A stretch of 21,616 bases of DNA from Trichothermofontia sp037445115 (GTDB lineage: Bacteria; Cyanobacteriota; Cyanobacteriia; B231), in the NCBI GenBank assembly GCA_037445115.1, contig JBBILC010000099.1, positions 1 to 21,616 on the forward strand, read 5' to 3'. The translations under genes and the position numbers were made by a program. Positions 7,925-13,914 of the stretch are shown here, in pieces. Under the pieces are notes generated by a model. The model was not told the DNA's origin, did not search any database, and saw nothing but the letters and a program-made list of their open reading frames with translations. Each line of letters begins with the position of its first letter. Position 1 is the stretch's first letter.

Positions 7925-8110
7925 GTGTTTGCGAAATGGAACACCCGGTTGATCACCCTGGGTTGGCGTTCCCTAGTGGGCAGATTCCCCAGCCCATTTC
8001 CCATGAAAAACCCCCGGTCATAACTGCCGAGGGGACAAACACGATCGCACGAGCGGGAGCGTTTCCCAGATCTCGGCATCGTGCAGTTCACCTCGGCAGG
8101 AGATTGAGCA
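7925..8110 (-). promoter_or_regulatory. Ribosomal protein L10 leader RNA
   Basis: The minus-strand transcript upstream of rplJ contains a long helix base formed by TGCCGAGG (complement of 8091-8098) and CCTCGGCA (complement of 8025-8032), enclosing an inner hairpin region. The sequence GACCGGGGGTTTTTCATGGG follows, and then a second hairpin with GGAAC...GTTCC arms (about 7938-7972) just before the rplJ ribosome-binding site. The position between rplA and rplJ and the layout match the L10 leader, where L10(L12)4 binds and lowers rplJ-rplL expression. The exact ends are estimated. Confidence 0.7.
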
Positions 8111-8216
8111 ATATGCACCTGCGGTCTACAGTGTCACTGATGAATGCAGATTCACTTGTTGGGGGTTATGGCTTAGGGGATATCCTCCAGTCCGTGATCA
8201 AAACTTTACTTTGCGC

Positions 8217-8933
8217 TTAGGCCGCCTCAGCTAACTTCAGATCCCGCAGGGCGGCAATGTCTACCTGAATCGCCGGACCCATCGTAGCGGCGACATAGAT
8301 ACTGCGCCAGTAACGACCCTTGGCCCCCGACGGACGATTGCGATCGATCGTCTCCTGCAATGCCTTCAGGTTGATCAGCAAATCTTCGGCGGGGAAGCTG
8401 GCCTTGCCAAACATAACATGAACGATCCCCGTGCGATCGGCCCGGAATTCCAATTTACCAGCCTTGAACTCCGCGATCGCCTGGGCCAGATCAAAGGTCA
8501 CCGTTCCCCCCTTGGGAGAGGGCATCAAGCCGCGTGGCCCCAGCATCCGACCTAGTTTCGCCACCTGGGGCATCATGTCGGGCGTGGCAATCAGCAGGTC
8601 AAAATCCATCATCCCCTGCTGAATTTCGTTAATCAATTCTTCCGAACCAACCACATCGGCCCCGGCACTGGAGGCTTCCGACACCTTTTCACCCCTGGCG
8701 ATCACCGCCACGCGGATCTCTTGCCCCGTTCCCTTGGGCAGAGCCACCGTCGTCCGGAGTTGTTGGTCGGTATATTTGGGGTCAATCCCTAAGCGAATGT
8801 GGGCTTCTGCCGATTCGGGAAACTTGGCAGTTGCGGTTGCTTTCAATAATTGCAGCGCCTCTAGTGGTTCATAGGCGCGGTCTTCCACCTGCTTGCGCAG
8901 GTCTTGCATCCGTCGTGAAAGTTTTCGTGTCAT
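8217..8933 (-). CDS. rplA: 50S ribosomal protein L1
   Basis: The 238-residue product has the L1 signature GRMLGPRGLMPSPKGGTV (about 148-165), the N-terminal MTRKLSRRMQDLRKQV and the KFPESAEAHIRLGIDPKYTDQQLR segment. L1 binds 23S rRNA at the exit-site stalk and often represses the L11-L1 mRNA. Here it follows rplK by 283 bp instead of the usual short gap, because repeat elements fill the spacer. A TAAGGAC sequence lies upstream of ATG 8933. Confidence 0.97.
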   Translation of the reverse strand: MTRKLSRRMQDLRKQVEDRAYEPLEALQLLKATATAKFPESAEAHIRLGIDPKYTDQQLRTTVALPKGTGQEIRVAVIARGEKVSEASSAGADVVGSEELINEIQQGMMDFDLLIATPDMMPQVAKLGRMLGPRGLMPSPKGGTVTFDLAQAIAEFKAGKLEFRADRTGIVHVMFGKASFPAEDLLINLKALQETIDRNRPSGAKGRYWRSIYVAATMGPAIQVDIAALRDLKLAEAA

Positions 8934-9006
8934 AGGTCACATGGGGTCCTTAACGAGGCTGAGCCTCTCCCCCAGAAAAGTGAACAAAAAGTGAACAAAA
9001 TTGTGA

Positions 9007-9050
9007 ATCCAGTTTCCTGGTCGCTTATAGGATAAGCATCTTGCCCACCC
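9007..9050. repeat. Interspersed repeat, copy 1 (ATCCAGTTTCCTGGT...)
   Basis: This stretch aligns with 9159-9206: both begin ATCCAGTT, continue with CCTGGT or CCCGGTAG, and end with ATCTTGCC followed by a C-rich tail. It lies in the rplK–rplA spacer and is more degenerate than copy 2. Confidence 0.6.
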
Positions 9051-9082
9051 TAGTACAGCAAAGGTAAAGTTTCGCGATGTTG

Positions 9083-9124
9083 GTAGTAACGACTTGAGTC
9101 GTTCCAGGCTAAAGCCTGCACTAC
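9083..9124. repeat. Palindromic element with two hairpins inside an outer stem
   Basis: Outer arms GTAGT (9083-9087) and ACTAC (9120-9124) enclose two perfect hairpins: AACGACT-TG-AGTCGTT (9088-9103) and CAGGCT-AA-AGCCTG (9105-9118). The element can therefore fold as a compact three-way junction. Similar AACGACT...AGTCGTT/GGCTAAAGCC elements are scattered in cyanobacterial genomes (from memory). It is inserted between rplK and rplA. Confidence 0.8.
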
Positions 9125-9158
9125 AAACGTTGCAGAATTGACTTTTCGGGCTACTAGT

Positions 9159-9206
9159 ATCCAGTTGCCCGGTAGTCTTGTGGGGTAGGCATCTTGCCTG
9201 CCCGCA
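9159..9206. repeat. Interspersed repeat, copy 2, with GGGTAGGC hairpin
   Basis: This is a second copy of the 9007-9050 element. It can form a hairpin of GGGTAGG and CCTGCCC around CATCTTG, with one T·G pair. It ends 10 bp before the rplK stop codon. Confidence 0.65.
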
Positions 9207-9216
9207 TTCTGCCGGT

Positions 9217-9642
9217 CTAATCCCGAACCGCAACCCCCATATTCCGTGCCGTGCCTTCAACAATCCGCATCGCAGCCTCAATGTCGTTGGCATTCAGATC
9301 GGGCATTTTGGTTTGGGCAATTTCCTGCAACTGGGCACGGGTAATACTGCCCGCTGGGGAACGATTGGGTTCCGCCGATCCCCGTTCTACCCCGGCAGCC
9401 TTCCGGATTAACACCGACGCTGGGGGCGTTTTCAGGACAAAGGTAAAACTACGATCTTCATAGACAGAGATTTCAGCCGGGATCACCATCCCCGCTTGAT
9501 CCGCCGTCCGGGCGTTGTATTCCTTACAGAACGCCATGATGTTAACGCCGTGCTGACCCAGGGCAGGACCGACCGGAGGAGCCGGGTTCGCCTTGCCAGC
9601 CGGAAGCGCTAACTTAATTAGAGCAACGACTTTCTTTGCCAT
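9217..9642 (-). CDS. rplK: 50S ribosomal protein L11
   Basis: The 141-residue product starts MAKKVVALIKLALPAGKANP and carries PPVGPALGQHGVNI, FCKEYNARTA and the C-terminal rRNA-binding part (GSITRAQLQEIAQTKMPDLNA, GTARNMGV). It binds the GTPase-associated centre of 23S rRNA. It begins 9 bp after the nusG stop, so translational coupling is likely. The ribosome-binding purines (GAGAG) lie inside the nusG end. Confidence 0.97.
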   Translation of the reverse strand: MAKKVVALIKLALPAGKANPAPPVGPALGQHGVNIMAFCKEYNARTADQAGMVIPAEISVYEDRSFTFVLKTPPASVLIRKAAGVERGSAEPNRSPAGSITRAQLQEIAQTKMPDLNANDIEAAMRIVEGTARNMGVAVRD

Positions 9643-9651
9643 TGATTTTGA

Positions 9652-10326
9652 CTAGCTCTCTTTCTGAACCTGATTAAATTCCAGTTCGACGGGTGTATCG
9701 CGACCAAAGATCGAGAGGAGAGCCTTGAGCTTGCTCCGCTCTGGGCTGACCTCGATGACCTCGCCAGCAAAGTCCTTGAAGGGACCGGAGAGAACCGTAA
9801 TCTGGTCACCCACGGCCATGTCGATTTTGACCACGGGTTTTTGTTCCTGGGTCTGGCGGAAGATGCGCTCCACTTCGGAAGGACTCAATGGCAACGGTTT
9901 GACGTGTCCACGGCCACGGCCATAGCCCCGCCGTTGCTCTGCACCTACAAAGTTGATCACATTGGGGGTGCTGCGAACGACCTGCCATGCCTCATCGTCA
10001 ATTTCAAATTTGCCATCCGCCTGTTGCCGACAGAGCATCTGGATCAGCACATAGCCCGGGAAGACCTTTTCGTCCACCGTTTGCCGCGAACCATCCTTGC
10101 GGATACGCACTGAGGCCGTCTGGGGAATGGCGATTTGCAAAATGCGATCGGCCACTTCCAGGGTTTTGAGCCGCTGTTCCAAATCGGCCTTCACCTTTTT
10201 CTCACAGCCAGAGGCCACCTGAACTGCATACCAACGGGTTCGTTTGCCAGTCGCAGCCGCCCCTGACGAGTCGTCTTGATCGTCAGGATTGGTCGGATAC
10301 TCAAACTCGTCTGATGCAAAACTCAT
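9652..10326 (-). CDS. nusG: Transcription termination/antitermination protein NusG
   Basis: With ATG 10326 the product has 224 residues. After an acidic N-terminus (FASDEFEYPTNPDDQDDSS) the NGN domain follows (RWYAVQVASGCEKKVKADLEQR, KVFPGYVLIQM, TPNVINFVG), then a KOW domain (VAVGDQITVLSGPFKDFAGEV). It binds RNA polymerase and couples transcription to translation. The frame can be opened two codons earlier at TTG 10332, but ATG 10326 has GGAGAAC about 8 bases upstream. It sits between secE and rplK as usual. Confidence 0.96.
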   Translation of the reverse strand: MSFASDEFEYPTNPDDQDDSSGAAATGKRTRWYAVQVASGCEKKVKADLEQRLKTLEVADRILQIAIPQTASVRIRKDGSRQTVDEKVFPGYVLIQMLCRQQADGKFEIDDEAWQVVRSTPNVINFVGAEQRRGYGRGRGHVKPLPLSPSEVERIFRQTQEQKPVVKIDMAVGDQITVLSGPFKDFAGEVIEVSPERSKLKALLSIFGRDTPVELEFNQVQKES

Positions 10327-10361
10327 GCGCAATTGTTCTCCGCTGCCAGCGACACAAAACC

Positions 10362-10426
10362 GTTAACCGGATACGATAAAACCCGATGACGTTAACCGGA
10401 CATGATAAAACCGGACACGATAAAAC
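10362..10426. repeat. Degenerate tandem repeat between secE and nusG
   Basis: Two near-identical 21-bp units, GTTAACCGGATACGATAAAAC (10362-10382, shown here as one unit: GTTAACCGG + ATACGATAAAAC) and its variant with CATG in place of TACG (10391-10411), are followed by a partial third, CCGGACACGATAAAAC (10411-10426). They lie in the untranslated spacer ahead of nusG. Confidence 0.8.
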
Positions 10427-10458
10427 TTGGGCCAGTTAAACCAGACCAGACAACGCGA

Positions 10459-10683
10459 TCAAAATACCTGGGTCGCCGCCCAACTAAACAGTTGATCGAC
10501 CAGGTAAATGAGTAATGCTGAAAGACTCACCATCAGAATCACAGCGGCTGATTCGCTAATCAACTGCTGCCGACTGGGCCACACGACCTTATCCAACTCC
10601 TCTTTGGTTTCTTGGAGAAAGGTCAGGGCTTTAAATTGGCCCTGGGATTCGGGTTGAATCTCGGCGCTATCTTTCTTGGCCAT
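10459..10683 (-). CDS. secE: Preprotein translocase subunit SecE
   Basis: The 74-residue product has the short bacterial/cyanobacterial SecE layout: a polar N-terminus, an amphipathic helix with TKEELDKVVWPSRQQL (the VVWPSRQ motif is characteristic), and a single membrane span (about 48-67, AAVILMVSLSALLIYLVDQL). It stabilises SecY in the protein-conducting channel of the plasma and thylakoid membranes. The start is ATG 10683, with AAGGA 6 bases upstream; an in-frame GTG lies directly before it. It is downstream of tRNA-Trp and upstream of nusG. Confidence 0.95.
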   Translation of the reverse strand: MAKKDSAEIQPESQGQFKALTFLQETKEELDKVVWPSRQQLISESAAVILMVSLSALLIYLVDQLFSWAATQVF

Positions 10684-10733
10684 CACGCATCCTTCGTCTG
10701 GTAAACAAGCTGTTTTGTACAGCCAGACACACT

Positions 10734-10764
10734 ATTGTAACCGAAAATTGGGCCACCTTGTCGA
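10734..10764 (-). promoter_or_regulatory. Candidate promoter for secE–nusG
   Basis: On the minus strand TCGACA (complement of 10759-10764) and TACAAT (complement of 10734-10739) resemble sigma-70 -35 and -10 boxes. The spacer is 19 bp, slightly long. It lies between tRNA-Trp and secE, about 50 bp before the secE start. Confidence 0.35.
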
Positions 10765-10827
10765 GCTAGGGGCTGTGATCGGTGGCTTTTCGGTTGACTC
10801 GATCGTGTTGACAGGGAAATGCTCCAG

Positions 10828-10900
10828 CGCGCTCTGGAGGACTTGAACCCCCGACATTCGGTTTTGGAGACCGACGTTCTACCAACTGAACTAAGAGCGC
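10828..10900 (-). tRNA. trnW: tRNA-Trp (anticodon CCA)
   Basis: The minus strand folds into a complete 73-nt cloverleaf. The acceptor stem GCGCTCT/AGAGCGC is perfect, the D arm is GTTC...GAAC, and the anticodon stem TCGGT/ACCGA holds loop CTCCAAA with anticodon CCA (bases 10867-10865). The T arm GGGGG-TTCAAGT-CCTCC has one G·T pair, and the discriminator is G. The 3' CCA is not encoded. Placement between rplS and secE is typical of cyanobacteria. Confidence 0.97.
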
Positions 10901-10961
10901 TCGTCAAGACAGAACGGTCTGTTCTTGCCTCTGCCCTATCTTAACATTGGATGGTCGGTTA

Positions 10962-11336
10962 CTACTTCAACGGACGATCGAATCGTTGTTTCAGACGGGT
11001 GGCCTTACCCACGCGATCGCGCAGGTAGTACAGCTTGGCCCGTCGCACCTTAGCCCGTCGCAGGACTTGGATGCTAGCAACACGCGGCGAGTGAACCAGG
11101 AAGACCCGTTCCACGCCAATGCCTTGGAAAACGCGGCGCACGGTAATCGTGCGGTTAATGCCACCGTTGCGTTCGGCAATGATGACCCCTTCGTAGGGCT
11201 GGACCCGTTCCTTGCCCCCTTCACGGATGCGCACGCCGATTTTCACGGTGTCGCCGATGTAAAGGGTGGGAAGATCGGTTTTAATATGTTCCGCTTCGAT
11301 CGAGCGGATGATTTCGTTAGCGTTCAGAGCAACCAT
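10962..11336 (-). CDS. rplS: 50S ribosomal protein L19
   Basis: From ATG 11336 the product has 124 residues (MVALNANEIIRSIEAEH). Family segments include GDTVKIGVRIREGGKERVQPYEGV, TITVRRVFQGIGVERVFLVHSP and KVRRAKLYYLRDRVGKATR. A frame extension to TTG 11348 adds only MHLP and is rejected. It is the first gene of the leftward block and diverges from the glycosyltransferase at 11426, so the 89-bp gap holds both promoters. No clear boxes were seen. Confidence 0.96.
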   Translation of the reverse strand: MVALNANEIIRSIEAEHIKTDLPTLYIGDTVKIGVRIREGGKERVQPYEGVIIAERNGGINRTITVRRVFQGIGVERVFLVHSPRVASIQVLRRAKVRRAKLYYLRDRVGKATRLKQRFDRPLK

Positions 11337-11425
11337 AGGAAGGTGCAAAACTCACAATCTCTTATCCTACAGTATGAGTCCCTGTTCAGTCCAGTCCTTG
11401 AACTAATCTGCAATCTTGGCCGGTT

Positions 11426-12397
11426 ATGGTGCCCGCAACCCCGATTTGCTATTCCATTGTGGTTCCCCTCTATAACGAAGAGGCGATGCTGCCGTTACTG
11501 TATCAACGCCTGCAAGGGGTTCTGGCCCAACTGGCCGGGACGAGCGAGGTGATTTTGGTGAATGATGGGAGCCGCGATCGCACCCTGGACCTGCTGCGGG
11601 AATTGCATCACCAGGACCCCCGGATCTGCTACCTGAGCTTGGCGCGTAACTTCGGCCACCAGATTGCGGTGACGGCAGGACTTCAGTATGCGCGGGGGCA
11701 AGCGGTGATTGTGATGGATGCCGATCTACAAGATCCGCCGGAATTGATTCCAGCGATGGTGGCCCAGTGGCAGGCGGGTTTTCAGGTGGTTTATGCCCGC
11801 CGGACCCAACGGCGGCAAGAGAATTGGTTTAAGCGGTTGATGGCCTATGGCTTCTATCGGGTGTTGCACCAGTTGGCCGATGTCGAGATTCCTGCTGATA
11901 CGGGGGATTTTTGCCTGATGGACCGGGCAGTCGTCACGGTACTGAATGCTATGCCAGAGCGGGGCCGTTACCTGCGGGGGCTACGGGCCTGGGTGGGGTT
12001 TCGCCAAACTTCGATTCCGTTTCAGCGGGACCCACGGGCAGCGGGAACGGTTAAATATACCTTCCGCAAGTCCCTCTCGCTGGCGATCGATGGTCTGGTT
12101 TCGTTTTCCCGCTTACCCCTACGACTGGCGACCTATTTGGGGCTACTGTCGGCCCTGATGGCGTTGATCATGGCGATTCTGGTGTTCTATTGGCGTTGGT
12201 TTGTGCCCAACTCGCCTTTAACCGGGTTTGCTGCGATCGCGATCGCAATCTTTTTCCTGGGTGCCGTCCAATTGGTGAGTATTGGTATCCTAGGGGAATA
12301 TATTGGCCGTATTTATGATGAGGTCAAAGGGCGACCGCTCTATACCCTGGCTGAGGTGGCAGGCTTTGATGGGGAACGCGATCGACATAATCCCTGA
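11426..12397 (+). CDS. GtrB-like family 2 glycosyltransferase with two membrane spans
   Basis: The 323-residue protein opens with a GT2 (GT-A) domain: SIVVPLYNEEAMLPLL (10-25), EVILVNDGSRDRT (41-53), NFGHQ (75-79) and the metal-binding DADLQDPPE (98-106). The segment TGDFCLMDRAV (159-169) is the usual GDFxLM(D/S)R motif. Two C-terminal membrane spans (about 232-257 and 266-290) end in GEYIGRIYDEVKGRPLY, a hallmark of polyprenyl-phosphate glycosyltransferases such as GtrB, PglC-independent DPM1-type enzymes and ArnC. It probably transfers a sugar from an NDP-sugar to undecaprenyl phosphate at the inner face of the membrane. The donor is unknown. It may supply sugar for the glycan genes that follow, but a 651-bp gap separates them. 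Confidence 0.88.
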   Translation: MVPATPICYSIVVPLYNEEAMLPLLYQRLQGVLAQLAGTSEVILVNDGSRDRTLDLLRELHHQDPRICYLSLARNFGHQIAVTAGLQYARGQAVIVMDADLQDPPELIPAMVAQWQAGFQVVYARRTQRRQENWFKRLMAYGFYRVLHQLADVEIPADTGDFCLMDRAVVTVLNAMPERGRYLRGLRAWVGFRQTSIPFQRDPRAAGTVKYTFRKSLSLAIDGLVSFSRLPLRLATYLGLLSALMALIMAILVFYWRWFVPNSPLTGFAAIAIAIFFLGAVQLVSIGILGEYIGRIYDEVKGRPLYTLAEVAGFDGERDRHNP

Positions 12398-12487
12398 TTG
12401 ATAGACTGGCGCGAAAGTTAATCGTTAATACAGGGCACCTTGAAAAATACCAATCCTGCGATCCCAAGCCACGTTATCCCGCTGCTT

Positions 12488-12506
12488 GGGGCAGTTAAAC
12501 TGCCCC
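12488..12506. repeat. Inverted repeat GGGGCAGTT-A-AACTGCCCC
   Basis: A perfect 9-bp inverted repeat around a single A. There is no U-tract beside it, so a terminator for the upstream glycosyltransferase gene (90 bp away) is possible but unsupported. Confidence 0.7.
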
Positions 12507-12547
12507 CATCCCAGATTACAGGATGCCGACCCCACAACTGTTTTTTG

Positions 12548-12572
12548 TTCGCGTAGCGTCTCCGCAGGAGAA
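12548..12572. repeat. Cyanobacterial interspersed repeat TTCGCGTAGCGTCTCC...
   Basis: TTCGCGTAGCG is followed by the hairpin TCTCC-GCA-GGAGA. Sequences of the GCGTAGCGTCTC...GAGA type are scattered in large numbers in filamentous cyanobacteria (from memory). It is non-coding here. Confidence 0.65.
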
Positions 12573-12773
12573 TCTACGGGGGTTAGAGCTTGGGGACAGT
12601 TAGCCAGGGCACGGAAGATGCCATCAATACGGTGGGCAGCTTGCTTGATTCCGACAGCTTGGAAGACGTAACCAATTTTACATTTCGTCATTCAACACCA
12701 TTTTCCAACCCTTGCCTATTTATAGGGGGCATGATCGAGGGCTACAGCACTTCCATACTCAGTGAGGTACAGG

Positions 12774-12793
12774 CAAGGGGCTTAAGCCCCTTG
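12774..12793. repeat. 20-bp perfect palindrome
   Basis: CAAGGGGCTT and AAGCCCCTTG form a perfect 20-bp palindrome. A related GCAAGGCTTG follows. Similar GGGGCTTAAGCCCC elements are known as cyanobacterial intergenic repeats (from memory). Confidence 0.75.
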
Positions 12794-13048
12794 TTCGCAA
12801 GGCTTGACAGTACTTCATTAGAGAGGGAACGGCTGTAAGTTAAGTCATTTCACTGGTAATGATGTCTTTCTACAGTCCTCTCTGGCTCGATAGTCACGAG
12901 ATCCAGCGTTTCTCAATCTACTCAAGGACGCTCGCATTTGATGCACAAAAATCTTGAGCCAATGGCTTGTCCATTAGTCAGGTGAAAAGGCGGTAGTAAA
13001 GTATTAAAAAGTGTGGTAGGTTTCTCAGTATCTTTAGGAGTAACCACC

Positions 13049-13909
13049 ATGTCAGCTTGCGTCATTACTGACCCAACCACTCCCCTAAGCTCCACACCCA
13101 ATAGCCAAGGTGGCTTAAACATCCAGGGGCTTGAAGATGCCCAAAATCGTTTGTTGGGGAGTACCAGCGCCGATTTGATGTTTGGCGGTAGTTTGGGGGA
13201 TGTGCTCAAGGGCGATGCTGGTGATGACACAATTTATGGCTTGGATGGCGGTGACTGTCTTGATGGTCAAGCGGGTAGGGATCTCATCTTTGGGGGTCTA
13301 GGCGATGACTCCATCTACGGTGGCTCAGGCGCGGATACAGCCTATGGTGGGCAGGGCAACGACTTGATGGAAGGGGGAAGTGATAACGATCTGCTACTTG
13401 GGGGCCAGGACGAAGACACAATTAAAGGCGACGATGGCAACGATACCCTTCATGGTGGCAAGGGCGATGATGTGATTGAAGGGGGTCGTGGCAATGACCT
13501 CATTTATGGGGATAGGGGCAATGATTGCCTAACGGGTGGTGAGGGCTTTGATACCTTCCGGTTTGAGTATTTCCCAACTGAGGGGGAGACGGTCCCCGTG
13601 GCAACGGCAGCTTCGGGCAATCCTTTAGGGCTGGATACGCTCACTGATTTTGATCCCTCGGAGGATGCGATCCAATTGGATCAGCGGATGTATCCTACCC
13701 TAGAGAAAGGACCCTTGACGGGTGAGGCGTTCCAAACGGTTAGTGATTTTGACCCAGCGACCTCTAATGGGGTGACGGCGAAGATTATTTATGATCCCAA
13801 TACGGGGCTGGTTTACTACAATCCGAGTGATGCCGCCGATGATGAGGTGCCGTTGATGCAATTGCCCACGGGTGTTAACCTCCAAGCCGATAACTTTGAA
13901 ATTTTCTAG
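13049..13909 (+). CDS. RTX (hemolysin-type) calcium-binding repeat protein
   Basis: From ATG 13049 the product has 286 residues. A short polar N-terminus is followed by about a dozen RTX nonapeptides of the GGxGxDxhx type (about 40-168, for example GGLGDDSIY, GGSGADTAY, GGRGNDLIY), which bind calcium and fold as a parallel beta-roll outside the cell. The C-terminal domain (about 195-286: DTLTDFDPSEDAIQL, then IIYDPNTGLVYYNPS) is the usual cap of RTX proteins. There is no N-terminal signal peptide, consistent with type I secretion through a C-terminal signal, though no exporter genes are in the window. ATG 13049 has TAGGAG 8 bases upstream; the frame extension to 13013 is rejected. The next gene starts 5 bp after its stop, so the two are probably coupled. 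Confidence 0.9.
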   Translation: MSACVITDPTTPLSSTPNSQGGLNIQGLEDAQNRLLGSTSADLMFGGSLGDVLKGDAGDDTIYGLDGGDCLDGQAGRDLIFGGLGDDSIYGGSGADTAYGGQGNDLMEGGSDNDLLLGGQDEDTIKGDDGNDTLHGGKGDDVIEGGRGNDLIYGDRGNDCLTGGEGFDTFRFEYFPTEGETVPVATAASGNPLGLDTLTDFDPSEDAIQLDQRMYPTLEKGPLTGEAFQTVSDFDPATSNGVTAKIIYDPNTGLVYYNPSDAADDEVPLMQLPTGVNLQADNFEIF

Positions 13910-13914
13910 TCAGG

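Larger units (their letters stand above)
12398..13048. other. Long intergenic region with several palindromic repeats
   Basis: No convincing gene is present in these 651 bp. It carries three separate hairpin elements (12488-12506, 12548-12572, 12774-12793). A minus-strand frame at 12691-12425 runs straight through two of them, so it is not a credible gene. The right end should hold the promoter of the RTX gene, whose ribosome-binding site TAGGAG starts at 13035. Confidence 0.6.

Noticed and set aside
7915..8118. Minus-strand 67-codon frame in front of rplJ
   Set aside because: It lies wholly in the structured L10 leader, which explains the sequence better.
8937..9293. Minus-strand 118-codon frame in the rplK–rplA spacer
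   Set aside because: It consists of translated repeats and overlaps the end of rplK.
12425..12691. Minus-strand 88-codon frame
   Set aside because: It runs through two palindromic repeats (the segment ETLREQ is a translated TTCGCGTAGCG repeat); no family is recognised. It could be a relic but cannot be supported.
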